DNA of 64,000 bases. Source: Microstegium vimineum (lineage: Eukaryota > Streptophyta > Magnoliopsida > Poales > Poaceae). The position numbers and the translations under genes were made by a program. The notes beneath the pieces are model-generated. The model did no database searches. It was given only the letters and a program-made list of their open reading frames with translations, and was not told where the DNA came from. Shown piece by piece: positions 45,725-56,774 of this stretch (position 1 is its first letter; every line of letters starts with the position of its first letter). Location of the stretch: contig CM039129.1 of the NCBI GenBank assembly GCA_022036555.1, positions 23,717,305 through 23,781,304 of the forward strand, written 5' to 3'.

Positions 45725-46725
45725 ACCACAAAGTTTTTTTTTCCTGGTAATTTAAGCTCATACAACCATGAAGCATTTTTTATTTTACTAACAGTTGTAC
45801 TAACAGTTTAGGCTCATAATCGAATGGAGCACAATGATTTTTTTTACTTCAACTTCAATTTACGCTTATGAAGTAATTGAGCGCATATACTTTTTTTTTT
45901 GTTTAGCCTCAATTTAAGCTCATAAAACAATGGAGCATGATGACCTCCTATTTGATACTCATGAGGAGCACATTTTTACATTCTTCATCAATCTTCCGTT
46001 TAAGTTCATAATGCTGAGAAGCACATAATTCTTCTTACAACTTAGCACATATTTCTCCTTGCAATTTAGACTCATGAAGGAGCTACATTTTTTTTGTTTC
46101 GGTTTAGGCTCATGAAGGAGCTTTTTTTTATTGCAGTTTAGGCTCATGCAGGAGCTCCTTTTTTTGTGTGTTTCAGTTTAGGCTCTTGAAGGAGTTTTTT
46201 TTTTGTTAATACAGTTTAGGCTCATGCAGGAGCTACATTGTTTTTGTTTCAGCTTAGGCATACGAAGAGATGAAGCCTTTTGATTTTATTTTTTTTACTT
46301 TAGCTTCAGTTTAGGCTCGTGAAGCAATAGAGCCATTTCATATTTTCCTTTCTTTAGCTTCAGTTTAGGCTCGTGAAGCGATGGAGCTCTTTGATATTTT
46401 CTTTTAACTTTAGCTTCAGTTTAGGCTCATGAAGCAATGGAGCCTTTCATATTTTCTTTTAACTTTAGCTACAGTTTAGGCTCGTGAAGCAATGGAGTCT
46501 TTCATATTTTCTTTTAAGTTTAGCTTCAGTTTAGGCTCGTGAAGCAATGGAGTTTTTTTAATATTTTTTTACTTTAGCTTCAGTTTAGGCTCATGAAGCA
46601 ATGGAGCTTTTTCATATTTTCTTTTAACTTTAGCTTCAGTGTAGACTCATGAAGTAATGGAGCCTTTCATATTTTCTTTTAACTTTAGCTTCAGTTCAGG
46701 CTCGTGAAGCAATGGAGCCTGATAT
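45725..46725. repeat. tandem array in element C 3' region
   Basis: About 19 copies of a core close to TTTAGGCTCRTGAAGCAATGGAGC. The eight copies nearest the pol stop (46,300-46,720) have a regular period of about 55 bp with the spacer TTTCATATTTTCTTTTAACTTTAGCTTCAG. The distal copies are shorter and more divergent. It lies entirely between the pol stop and the polypurine tract. Tandem arrays in this position are known for Ogre/Tat elements. Confidence 0.88.
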
Positions 46726-46734
46726 GCATATTTT

Positions 46735-49700
46735 CTATGCATAATAACGCTTTAGGAATTTTCCATTTACTGGTGGTGGACAATATTCGCCATCCGGAGA
46801 TATGATTCTATAAGCACCACTAGAGTAGACATCTTTGACAATATAAGGGCCTTCCCATTTTGGCTCAAATTTGCTTTGCATCCGGTGAGTAATATTCATA
46901 GGCCGGATGACCACGAGAACTAAATCTCCTTCTTTGAAAGACCTTCTTTTCACACGCTTGTCAAAAGCTCGAGACATTCTAGCTTGGTATGCCTCTAAGT
47001 TTTGTAATGCCTGAAGTCGTTTCTCTTCGAGGTTATCTAGTTCTTTTAAGCGTAATTTGGCCGATTCATCTTCATTAAGATTTTCTCGAATAGCCACCCT
47101 CAAGGAAGCAATTTGCACCTCCAATGACAGGACTGCTTCTCCTCCGTATACAAGTGAATATGGAGTCATTTTTGTTGGAGTCAGAGTTGTGGTCCTATAT
47201 GCCCACAAAGACTCGAGTAACTTTTCGTGCCAATATCGCTTATTTTGCGAAACCACCTTTTTAAACAACTTGCATAGCACGTTGTTAAATGCTTCTGCTT
47301 GACCATTGGCAGCCGGGTTATAACCTGTAGAGAAGTGGTGCTTAATTTTGAATTTGGCACACATTTTCTCTATTTTTCTATTTTTAAAAGATGTTCCATT
47401 ATCAGATATTATTCGAGCTGGAACCCCAAACCGATATATGAGGTTAGTTCTTATAAAGTTTTCTACATTTTCTGCTTTGACTTCTTTTAATGCTACGGCT
47501 TCCGCCCATTTAGAGAAGTAGTCCGTTGCGGTAAGAATGAACTTGTGCCCTTTCGAGGATGGGGGATTTATGGGCCCCACTACATCCATTCCCCACATTT
47601 CAAAGGGCCACGACATACTAGTTGGATGCAACGGCTCATGCAGTTGATGTATGAAATTACCATGTATTTGACATTGATGACATTTCTTTGCAAAATTTAT
47701 GGAATCATCAAACATTGTAGGCCAATAATAACCTAAATGTCTCAATTGGTAGTGTAGCTTTGGCCCAGATTGGTGTGCACCACACACTCCAGAATGTACT
47801 TCATTTAAAGCATTGATAACCTCGTTACCAGCAAGGCAGCGAAGTAAAATACCATCACAAGAACGTCGATAGAGTGTATCATTTATACACGTATAATTTA
47901 TTGACCTCTTTCGAATTCTTGACCTTTCACTAGAATCCAGTGGCAAATATCCATGAAGCAAATAATCTAGAAAAGGTGTTCTCCAATCACCCATCTCAAT
48001 TTCACATGTATCTATGATCATGGCGGAGGTAGATGATGTAGATTCTTCCTCAGCAAGTATAGGGAGGACTCTTCGTTCCTCTACATGAACATCCATCATT
48101 TTACATGGATTTAATGACATGCTAGCAGCTAAACTCGCCAATGTGTCTGCCTTTTCATTGTGGCTTCTTACAATATGCTGAATTTTTAGATCAACAAACA
48201 TAGCCATTAATTCTTTTGTCTTTCGGAAATATGGTAAAAGTCCTTCCTTTTTTATTGCATATGTTCCCAATAATTGATTAATTATTAATTGGGAGTCTTC
48301 ATATACGAAGAGTATACTTAGACCCATATTGTGAGCTATTTCAATCCCAGTAATTAGAGCCTCATATTCAGCGGCATTATTTGAAACTACTGAAGTTAAT
48401 GTGAAAGAATATGGGAGTATTGCTTCGTCAGGCGTGACAAAAACAACTCCTGCGCCTGCCCCTGATTTTCGACAAGCGCCATCCAAATACATTTGCCATG
48501 TTGAATTGGCCATTGTAGTAGTGAAAACTTCCTCATCAGGTAGATCATCTTCAATGGGAAAGTCATCAGGTATAGGATGTGCAGCTAGAAAATTAGCTAA
48601 AGCTTGACCTTTAACGGCTTTTTGAGGCACAAACACAATATCAAATTGGGAAAGGAACATCGCCCATTTAGCCAATCTACCTGATAATGTCATTTTATTT
48701 AGAATATGTCGGAGCGGATCAGCTCTCGAAACTAGATGTACTGTATGTTCTAGCATGTAATGGCGGAGGTTTTGAGCTGCAAATAATAGTGCTAGGCATA
48801 TTTTTTCTATGTCTTGATAATTGCACTCGTCCCCTAGCAGGGTGCGGCTTACATAATATAGGGATACTTCTTTCCCTGCATCATTCGTTTGTGCCAAAAG
48901 AGCACCTAATGAAGTTGGCATGGCTGCTGTATAAAGGATTAGTGGCTGCCCTTTAATTGGTGCACATAATACAGGAGGATTTGTTAAATATTTCTTTATG
49001 TCCTCAAATGCATTTTGGCATGCTTGGTCCCATTGAAATGGGACCCCTTTCTTCATAAGCCGGGAAAAAGGTTTACATCTCCCCGACAAATTTGAGATGA
49101 ACCTCCAGATATATGCTAAATGGCCTTGGAGGCTTTTCAATTCATGAAGGTTTGTTGGTTCAGGCATGTTGACAATTGCCTTTATCTTAGTTGGGTCAAT
49201 TTCAATTCCCCGCTTGGTGACTATAAAACCAAGAAATTTTCCCGAGGAGACTCCAAAAGCACACTTCATGGGATTCATTTTTAATTTATGTTTTCTCACA
49301 CGCTCAAACACCCTTTCCAAGTGTTTTAAGTGGTCTTTCTCATGTTTAGATTTTACAAAGATGTCATCCATATAACACTCAACGATCTCATATAGTAGTC
49401 CATCAAGGACAATGGTCATTGCACGTTGATATGTAGCGCCCGCATTTTTTAATCCGAAGGACATTACTTTATAACAATATATACCCTTAGGTGTACGAAA
49501 TGTTGTTAAATCCTCATCTTCTGGTGACATTTTTATTTGGTTATAGCCAGAAAAACCATCCATGAAGGAGAATATTTCATATCCCATAGTGGCATCAATG
49601 AGGATTTCAGAAATTGGAATAGGAAAATCATCTTTTGGACATGCCTTATTTAAATCTCTAAAATCCACACATACACGGATCTGCCCATTTTTCTTTTTCA

Positions 49701-50994
49701 CGGGCACAATACTAGACACCCGTTTGGGGTATTTCACTCCTCGAATAAACCCAGCAGCTATGAGTTTATCAACTTCAGCTTCTATTTGTGGAAGAAGTTC
49801 TAGATGATATCTTCTTTGTCCTTGCTTCACAGGTGGAACATCTTTTCGAACGGCCAATTTATGTAATGCAACCGTTGGGTCCAAACCTGGCATTTCTTCA
49901 TAGGACCAAGAAAATACATCTCTATTTGCTGAAAGAAATTTATGGTATTCTTCCATACTTTCTTCTGATAGGTGTTTGCTAATAAAGATTAGACGGGGAT
50001 CATCGTTCGTGCCAATATTAATTTCTTCCAACTCATCAATAGTCGGTTGATTTCCATCTTCCATTTGTGGAGACGCTTCAGCGGCATCGAGAGGTTCAGC
50101 AGAAGTCATATTAACCTCATAGCTTAACCCATATTTCTCTTCTTTTAATGCCTCATCCTGATGTAGGGCATTAAGTTGAGCTGGACACATCAGCTTTTCA
50201 AAAGGTGCAAGCTGCCCCCGGCCATTGCATAAAGAAGGACCGGTAAATATATCATATCCCATTTGTTGCATAATATAAAGAACTTTGTTATCATATAAAG
50301 AGATGGGCAATGTCTTATAGTCTCTGTTTAACAAAGTAACTTGTGCAGCCATTTTTCTTTTATTATCCCTTTCCATTTGAGCTTGTTTTATTTTATGTTT
50401 CACTAAAGGAGGTAAGGGAGTTGGGAATGAAATACCTCTATTTGGAGAGGGTTTCTTTATGGTGCGAAATATTGGATCGCCTTTCTTCCTTTGATCGCTT
50501 GGTATATATTGATATGTCTTTTGACTTGATGAAGACTCACCATCTTCTGTCTTTGGGATGTTTAGTTCTAATGACCATATTGATTTTGGTTTTGAGACTT
50601 TGTCAACAGGCTCAAAATAGAACTTTGCATCAGCATAAAAGGTCTCTGCTATAGTGAATGGATTTTTATCAGCAAAAATCCTTACTATGTCCCCTGAAGG
50701 ATCTTTATATTTGATACATTGATGGAGAGTGGATGGAACAACTCCATTTTTATGCAGCCATGGGGGGCCAATGAGAGCATTATATGAGGTAGCCGCATCA
50801 ATCACATGAAAGTTCACATATGTCATGAAATTTTCAAACTTTAGAACCAAAGATATGGTACCCAATGCTTCTTGACTGGATTGGTTGAAGCCATGAATGA
50901 CAACATTTGAGCGGCATAAGTTTCCTTTTGAGTAACCTATCTTTTTAAGGTTGAGCAAGGGTAACAAATTTATGGCAGAACCACCATCAACCAT
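46735..50994 (-). CDS. pol: Tat/Ogre-lineage pol polyprotein, uninterrupted (1,419 aa)
   Basis: Encodes the enzymes that copy and insert the element. By residue: protease site DGGSA at 3-7; RT about 380-600 with VCVDFRDLNKACP (441-453) and catalytic YMDD (541-544); first RNase H 645-790, degenerate at its first catalytic position (LYTAAMPTS); second, archaeal-type RNase H 832-960 with D838 (YLDGA), E876, D900 and D950; integrase zinc H1067/H1074/C1105/C1108 and core D1137/D1198/E1234; C-terminal PKWEGPYIV near 1,379; stop after KRYYA. The first Met is inside the protease, so the true frame starts upstream, where gag and pol frames are broken near 51,000-51,130. No internal stop. Dual RNase H marks the Tat lineage. 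Confidence 0.93.
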   Translation of the reverse strand: MVDGGSAINLLPLLNLKKIGYSKGNLCRSNVVIHGFNQSSQEALGTISLVLKFENFMTYVNFHVIDAATSYNALIGPPWLHKNGVVPSTLHQCIKYKDPSGDIVRIFADKNPFTIAETFYADAKFYFEPVDKVSKPKSIWSLELNIPKTEDGESSSSQKTYQYIPSDQRKKGDPIFRTIKKPSPNRGISFPTPLPPLVKHKIKQAQMERDNKRKMAAQVTLLNRDYKTLPISLYDNKVLYIMQQMGYDIFTGPSLCNGRGQLAPFEKLMCPAQLNALHQDEALKEEKYGLSYEVNMTSAEPLDAAEASPQMEDGNQPTIDELEEINIGTNDDPRLIFISKHLSEESMEEYHKFLSANRDVFSWSYEEMPGLDPTVALHKLAVRKDVPPVKQGQRRYHLELLPQIEAEVDKLIAAGFIRGVKYPKRVSSIVPVKKKNGQIRVCVDFRDLNKACPKDDFPIPISEILIDATMGYEIFSFMDGFSGYNQIKMSPEDEDLTTFRTPKGIYCYKVMSFGLKNAGATYQRAMTIVLDGLLYEIVECYMDDIFVKSKHEKDHLKHLERVFERVRKHKLKMNPMKCAFGVSSGKFLGFIVTKRGIEIDPTKIKAIVNMPEPTNLHELKSLQGHLAYIWRFISNLSGRCKPFSRLMKKGVPFQWDQACQNAFEDIKKYLTNPPVLCAPIKGQPLILYTAAMPTSLGALLAQTNDAGKEVSLYYVSRTLLGDECNYQDIEKICLALLFAAQNLRHYMLEHTVHLVSRADPLRHILNKMTLSGRLAKWAMFLSQFDIVFVPQKAVKGQALANFLAAHPIPDDFPIEDDLPDEEVFTTTMANSTWQMYLDGACRKSGAGAGVVFVTPDEAILPYSFTLTSVVSNNAAEYEALITGIEIAHNMGLSILFVYEDSQLIINQLLGTYAIKKEGLLPYFRKTKELMAMFVDLKIQHIVRSHNEKADTLASLAASMSLNPCKMMDVHVEERRVLPILAEEESTSSTSAMIIDTCEIEMGDWRTPFLDYLLHGYLPLDSSERSRIRKRSINYTCINDTLYRRSCDGILLRCLAGNEVINALNEVHSGVCGAHQSGPKLHYQLRHLGYYWPTMFDDSINFAKKCHQCQIHGNFIHQLHEPLHPTSMSWPFEMWGMDVVGPINPPSSKGHKFILTATDYFSKWAEAVALKEVKAENVENFIRTNLIYRFGVPARIISDNGTSFKNRKIEKMCAKFKIKHHFSTGYNPAANGQAEAFNNVLCKLFKKVVSQNKRYWHEKLLESLWAYRTTTLTPTKMTPYSLVYGGEAVLSLEVQIASLRVAIRENLNEDESAKLRLKELDNLEEKRLQALQNLEAYQARMSRAFDKRVKRRSFKEGDLVLVVIRPMNITHRMQSKFEPKWEGPYIVKDVYSSGAYRIISPDGEYCPPPVNGKFLKRYYA

Positions 50995-50999
50995 AATAC

Positions 51000-53456
51000 G
51001 ATTAATGGGAGATCATCAATCTCACCAAACATAAAGAGGGGTCTGTTATGTTTTTTATTTCCTAACAACATATCCTCATGATCGAATGTAATGCTTTGAG
51101 TTTTAGATAACTTTACTTCTGCTTGCGAAACACCTACCCTGTAATCCTCGGGAAAGAAAGTGCAGTAATAAATGCATTTCGTAAATCAGAATAGAGACAC
51201 AAAGCATCATACACCGAAAGCATAGCTGGTATTTTCTTCAAGTGTGCGATTACATCATATTTGACCGACGCATTAGGAACATGGTCAGTCACATCATTCG
51301 GAGTTACATTTGGAGGATTTCTTTGTTGAGGAAGTGGCCTAGGTAGTTGACGGCCTGATCTAAGCTGAGTTTCATCAACTTCTAGTGGATCCTCTTCAGG
51401 AAAGTGAAGAGACTCCTCGTCATCCTCAAAAACTCCGATGGGGAGAGTAGCATATGCTTCCTGGGAGTCGTCCTCACGCTTCTTTGTATTTTGGTAGAAG
51501 TGTGGGCCTTCGTCCTTTTCCATCATTCGTCGAAGAGCAAATCTTCTTGAGAATTGTTGTCGACGCTCTCTTGCTTTTTGGGAACTTTATGGTCTACATT
51601 TTGGGGTGTGGATCCACTGAAGGAAAGCCTTGCCTTCATGCTGGCGCTCAGCTTGCTGTTGTGGATGTCCTGAGAAAGACATATTAACATACTCAGGTTT
51701 TGATATCATATATTGATCATAAGTTGGCCACATTTTTAGGGTTGCGCAACTCACCGAATCATTTTGAATGGTGGCGACATTTGACGTAGCCATTTTCTTT
51801 CCATTCTTCATGCTTTTGAGAATATCAGCATCTATGGTGCCTTCATCTATGAGATTTTGTATAATATTCTTAACCACAAAGCAATCTTTGAGCGTATGAC
51901 CCAAGATGCGATGGAAATGGCAAAAATTGGGTTCATCAAATTTAGAAGCCTCTTCTGGTCTTTTGGGTTTAGGGAGCTCAATGAGTTTTAATTCCCATAG
52001 TCCCACGAATAGATCCTCCACTTCTTCAAGTGGGAAGGTGTACTTTTGATTTTGACGCTCATTAAGAGTTGACCTCCTAGAAATTGGCTCACCCCCTCTG
52101 TTTGGTAATCTTGTGGAGGTACCCCCAGTTTGAAATTCCTGGGAAACCATAGTTGCTTCCATAGCATACATTTGCTTTGGCTTAGAAGAGGTTGGTTTAT
52201 CCCTCTGGTTATTTTTGTCCAATGGTTTGTTGAATGCCCTCGGCGGACGAGACACGTGATGCATATAATTCTCTATGTCCGTAGCTTTTGAGGAAAACTC
52301 TTCAAACATTATCGGCCTTACACCTTGAAGATAAATAGCCATATCTGGGCTCAAATTATTCATACACATTCGAACTGCTTCGGGTTCTGTGATTGGCTAT
52401 GGGCAATGGAGGCTCAAATTCCTCCACCTGTTGATGAAGTCTGTGGCCTTTTCATTTGGCATTTGGAGGGTTTGAGTTAACTCAGTTATTCCCACTGTTC
52501 TTTGAGTGCTATAAAAGCGCTCTAGGAATATGTCTTGCATTTGCTCCCATGTACAGATGGAACCTGGTGCCAACTTGTTGTACCATGTGAAAGCTGGACC
52601 TGATAATGTTTGCACAAACTGATGGAGGAGAAGAGCTCCATTATGTGTTGTATCTTGACACGCTGCAAGGAAATGAGCCACATGTTCATGTGGTGACCCA
52701 ATCCCATTAAACTTGCTAAATTGTGGCTGTCGGTAGTTGTTTGGAAATGGCACCATGTCCACTTCTGGAGGATATGGTTTCACATACCTCGGACGCATGG
52801 AATAATGTGTTTGCATATATTGCTCTCTCACGCCTTCCGAAAGCATCCTTTGTATGGATTCAAGGGTGATCTCAGGTGGAGGATGGGGAGCACCTGACTG
52901 GTTGATGCATTTCCATCACTTGTACGATTTCTGGTGTTGGTAACTTGCTCATGGAGTGCAGCCAACTCTTCTTCTTTTTGTTGTAGTGCGGCCATCATTT
53001 GTTTCATCTGTTCTTCAACAGGTTGGCTTTGATTTGTGGCAAGAATTTGCTCGGCATCTTTATGCTCATTCTCACTATGTAGAGATTGTGAGTCGCCATC
53101 GTTTGGGGCTTGCGGATCTTCACCATTTGGTGGGTTTGGATCAGCCGAGCCTGCAGTATCCAACAATTCATTTTCGCTTGTGTAGAAGCAGAAGAATTAT
53201 CGCTTGTGTTGTAGGCCACTTCATCAACACCCACTGGCATCGAGGAAAATATCTCAAAACGATTGCATGAAGCTCTCTTATGAGGAGGCTGATATGCTAG
53301 CGTCGTTGTGTTCTCCACTATTGGAGTGGTTGATTTTATTTCTTTTTGGGTAACACCAATATGGCTTGATGATGCATTCCCGTGTACCCTACTAGACATG
53401 GAGTTAGTAGGGATCGCCAACTCTCTTTGCTTCAGGCCAGCACGTTTTGCATGTAC
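51000..53456 (-). pseudogene. gag: gag of element C, broken
   Basis: The minus frame from 53,456 (HAKRAGLKQRELA; the preceding residues are read-through of LTR D) shifts near 53,160 and 52,850. It then gives the capsid-like domain 52,846-52,397 (FSKFNGIGSPHEHVAHFLAA, LSGPAFTWYNKLAPGS) ending in a stop near 52,397. The same frame continues (52,369-51,587) to the knuckle CHFHRILGHTLKDC (C-X2-H-X4-H-X4-C) near 51,920. A further acidic segment runs 51,526-51,134. A coiled-coil stretch (QKEEELAALHEQV) is near 53,000. At least four lesions, in contrast to the intact pol. Confidence 0.82.
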
Positions 53457-54290
53457 TGTTGACACAAAAAGCGTCTGATCTGCGAACACCTCGGGCTTAT
53501 ACCCGAACTCGATATCCAAAGGTGTGCCAGTCAATTTGACCAGTTAATCGACAAGGATGATAACTAGAACAAGCTTGAACGAGACGAGAGTGATGCGCCC
53601 GGACGTCAAAGCTCAACTTGATCAAAACGCGGAACTTGCGAAGACGACGGAGATCTTGCAGATGCAGCCCGTCGATACATCGTAAGAACTCGTAGATAAA
53701 CTTATAGCTAATGCGAAAAAGTAGATGCTGGAAAAGTAGGACGAAAATAATAGATTTGTTTGATTGTATTGTATATATTTTTCTACACCGCCCCTGGGTA
53801 CATATTTATACTCCGGTAAAAAGGAGTTATACATGGACACGACTCATACCTAAACAGAACTCCTATTTTTAAGGAAATAAAATGACTTGTACAAGGGTCG
53901 GACTCAAACAATGACAATAATACTGGTATAAAATCACCAGTTTCCTTATTCGCTTCCTTTACGATGAAACTTTCCATCGGCAGACTCTTTCCAATCTGCA
54001 AGCTTCCTTTTATTGCCATCGGCGGCTTTCTGCTGACGTCAGCCACATCCTTTGTCCATCAGCAATACCCCCTATTGGCAATATTCTTCTACTTTCATCG
54101 GCAAAATCTTCTCATCGGCAAATGTCTTTCCTTTTCTCCCTTGACGTCTTTTCTATCACATCCACCATCGGCAGATTCTTCTGCTTCCATCGGTAATGAA
54201 ACCGATAGCCCCTTGATGCCGATGAGGAACCCCTTTACCGATCAATACACTTGGTTTAATATTGATCTGTACAAAAAAACGGCGTCAACA
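53457..54290 (-). repeat. 3' LTR of gypsy element D
   Basis: 834 bp. The minus strand starts at 54,290 TGTTGACGCCG and ends at 53,457 GTGTCAACA. TATAAATA is at 53,803-53,810 (minus). The U3 half holds ATCGGC repeats (53,975-54,250). A polypurine tract, not a primer site, adjoins its start, and no primer site follows its end, so it is a 3' LTR. Confidence 0.9.
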
Positions 54291-54306
54291 CATGCCCCCC
54301 AATTTT
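54291..54306 (-). other. polypurine tract, element D
   Basis: The minus strand reads AATTGGGGGGCATG immediately before the LTR start. The same tract adjoins LTR F/G at 60,278. Confidence 0.85.
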
Positions 54307-54515
54307 GGAGTATAAAATATCTTATGCGCCGAAATTTGCTCTTTTCCCTCCAAAACATGTCATCATCTTGATTACCGCGCTCGAAAACTGCAAGTTACCA
54401 ACAACTCCCGCAACTGTAGCACGAACTCTTCGATCACCGCGCATCACTACGATATCATCCTATATTCCCATTCAGCCAGAAAGGAAAAACTCCAAAACGC
54501 CCTTTGACCTAGCCC

Positions 54516-54522
54516 TATAAAG
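54516..54522 (+). promoter_or_regulatory. antisense promoter TATA box, element D
   Basis: TATAAAG on the strand opposite to the element, 124 bp upstream of the antisense ATG. The following CCTTTTTACCCTGAGT is also present after the TATA of copy G, so the block is conserved between two copies. Confidence 0.6.
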
Positions 54523-54639
54523 ATCACCACCCATTCCCCTTTTTACCCTGAGTCCACACTTTCGTCTTCCTCTCAAAGCATTATTCAGCGGCGATCTTCC
54601 TCCTCCATCAGAAAGCACAATCTTCGCAAGAAATTCCTG

Positions 54640-55790
54640 ATGGAAATCAACGTCGACGTCCCGACGGTAATTTCTTCCTTCTTCATTTCATCCTTTGTAA
54701 TTCCTTTCTCATACTGCTTCACAACTTCTTTCCGCATCCGCCTCGTAATTTCTTTTCCTCTTTCTATTTCTGAATCTAGGAAATACGTGACAGAGTAGTA
54801 ATTCCAACTAACCAAGCACACCTTTGTTGTTTGGGTCCGATGGGTAATCCCGACCCAACCGATCTTATCAACACAGAAACCAATCGCATCCCTTTCAGAT
54901 CTGAATGCTTCAACCTAGGGTTATGGATAGATACCTTCCGCTCATGGCCCAAACCCACCAAAGGATAGAAGAACTGGTATCTTAGAATGGTTAGGTCACA
55001 GCAGGTCTATTGGTTAGAACACAGTATAGACCATTGCATCAGGCTGTCACTTGCCGATATGGCAAAAAAATGAAAATATGATGATAGCCGCTTCTTACTT
55101 CTGGTCCGATACAATGAATGCTATCATATTCAGACATGGACCAGCCACTCCAACACTTGCCGATGTATACATGCTTGCCGGCCTTGATATTTCTTCTGCC
55201 TATACTATCGCTCCTTTCCAGAGGAAGGCCGAACATCAGGTAAACACCCACAACATCGGTGGTTGGACTGGGTATATCAAGGAATACCAACAGACTGGAT
55301 CGGTAGGCCAAAGGGAGCACGCCATTTTCTTGAACATGTAGCTGGAGAAGTTTGTCTTTTGCGACAAAACAGTTGGACCTACAAGCATGTATCTCTCCGC
55401 AGCAGAAGTTTTGACCCACGGGAGTCTTCCTCTTGGCCGATATCTCCTTGGCTCAGTCTATCACCTTCTGCATCAAGTATCAAAAAACTGCTATTGGATG
55501 AACCTATCAGCAACCTTGGAGGTGCTTGGTGGTTTGTCAATTTATGGCTAAACGCCCATATGCACAAGTGTCTTCACTTTGACTTATTCAGTCAACAGTT
55601 CCCGAGAGAATTATCCGAAGATTACGTGCTTCCTGAGGATGAATCGGCAACCCGTTCTCCACTCAACTTTGGGGAAGCTTTGATAGTTTTGCCGGGAACC
55701 GACGCCAACATAGGTCAATTCGGTTTGTTTTTCTAAAGATTTTACTGTGGAATCCCTGCCGCAGAGCGAGTCTGGTGGCCTTACATTGAT
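54640..55790 (+). pseudogene. antisense plant-mobile-domain gene of element D, 3' deleted
   Basis: Antisense to the element. Exon 1 is 54,640-54,666 (MEINVDVPT), then GTAATT...TCTAG intron 54,667-54,779, then exon 2. Exon 2 reads GPMGNPDPT, ETNRIPFRSECFNLGLW, SWPKPTKG, SLADMAK, ASYFWSDTMNAIIFRHGPA, TPTLADVYMLAGLDI, GWTGYIKEYQQTGSV, EHAIFLNM, LPLGRYLLGSVY. This is a PMD-like domain (the MAIN/MAIL1 type, known in plant transposons as well as host genes). Lesions: TAG near 54,965, an A-run frameshift near 55,068, TAG near 55,340 and a frameshift near 55,480. It is cut after GIPAAERVWWPY at the deletion junction. Same exon plan as G. Confidence 0.78.
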
Positions 55791-56774
55791 TAAAGCCTCT
55801 TCTTATTCTCTTCTTATTCTCTTCGATATTGATTAAAGCCTTCAACCGATGACCTGCTAGATCTTCTAATTCATCTTTCATAAGAATGTCATACTCATCG
55901 GTTGCCAATTGGTCTTGGGAAAATAATCGCCTAGAACCAGTTTTAATCTCCCAAGGCAAAACAGCATCATGTCCATACACCAATTGATATGGCGAAACCT
56001 TAGTAGCACCATGACACGCCATCCGATATGCCCACAGAGCTTCATTCAATACCGTATGCCATCTTCTAGGGTTCTCTTCAATCTTGTGCTTGATGAGCTT
56101 AATTATCTCCTTATTAGTTGCTTCAGCCTGACCATTAGCTTGAGCATAATAAGGAGATGAATTCAAAACTTTAAACCCCATACTAGTAGCAAATTCGTCA
56201 AACTCCCCCGATGTAAACATGGTTCCTTGATCGGTTGTAATAGTCTGAGGAATACCAAATCGGTAAACAATGTGTTCTTTCACAAAATCTATCATGTTTG
56301 TAGATGTCACATTCTTTAAGGGTATAGCTTCAACCCACTTTGTGAAATAATCGGTAGCAACAAGTATGAACTTATGCCCTTTATTCGACGGCGGATAAAT
56401 TTGACCGATGAGATCGATGGCCCATCCTCTAAACGGCCAAGGCTTGATTATAGGATTCATCGCCGACGCAGGCGCCCTCTGGACATTGCCAAATTTCTGA
56501 CAATCTTGACACCCTTTGAAGTACTTAAAACAGTCCTCAAGAATTGTCGGCCAATAATACCCATTTCGCCTAATCATCCACTTCATCTTAAATGCCGATT
56601 GATGCGGTCCACATACCCCCTCGTGAATTTCACCCATCAACCTCTTTGACTCTTCTCCGTCAATACATCTGAGCAAAACTCCATCAATCGTCCGATAATA
56701 CAGTTCGCCATCAAGGAGCACATACTTGGTAGCTTGAAACCTTAACAGCCTTTCAACTTTCCTAGACGGATCTC
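55791..56774 (-). pseudogene. pol: integrase of element D (both ends cut)
   Basis: Inserts cDNA into the genome. The frame is open here: RFQATKYVLLDGELYYRTIDG, zinc H/H/C/C (CGPHQSAFKM...CQDCQKFG), core D, D, E (AIDLIG, TTDQGTMFTSG, NGQAEATNKE), then YQLVYGHDAVLPWE and DEYDILMKDELEDLAGH to INIEENKKRI, where the deletion junction starts. All catalytic residues are present, unlike A. The first seven residues of the open frame are read-through of LTR E. RT and RNase H are lost. Confidence 0.85.

Larger units (their letters stand above)
42178..53456 (-). mobile_element. Tat/Ogre-lineage gypsy element C, 5' end lost
   Basis: Minus-strand order: gag (from 53,456), protease-RT-RNase H-second RNase H-integrase, a 1.3-kb 3' region with a tandem array, polypurine tract and a long 3' LTR. 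Element D interrupts the gag at 53,456/53,457; the C 5' LTR and gag start must lie beyond D and are not in the window. Pol is uninterrupted while gag is broken. It is a different family from L, A, D, E, F and G: pol similarity is only in motifs. Confidence 0.88.
53457..56774 (-). mobile_element. Tat-lineage gypsy element D, internally deleted, inserted in C gag
   Basis: Minus-strand content: integrase, an abrupt junction at about 55,790-55,840, the 5' part of an antisense PMD gene, polypurine tract and 3' LTR. It is the same family as A (integrase nearly identical in motifs) and G (antisense gene). The upstream part is cut at 56,774 by the LTR of E. The left flank 53,452-53,456 is TGTAC; the other target copy is not in the window. 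Confidence 0.85.

Noticed and set aside
45725..46725. CRISPR-like or centromeric satellite
   Set aside because: The spacer is also conserved and the array is confined to the 3' region of one retroelement; no evidence of a free-standing satellite.
47057..50654. Plus-strand ORFs of 60-103 codons across element C pol
   Set aside because: They are antisense to the uninterrupted pol frame, short, and have no recognisable domain or promoter.
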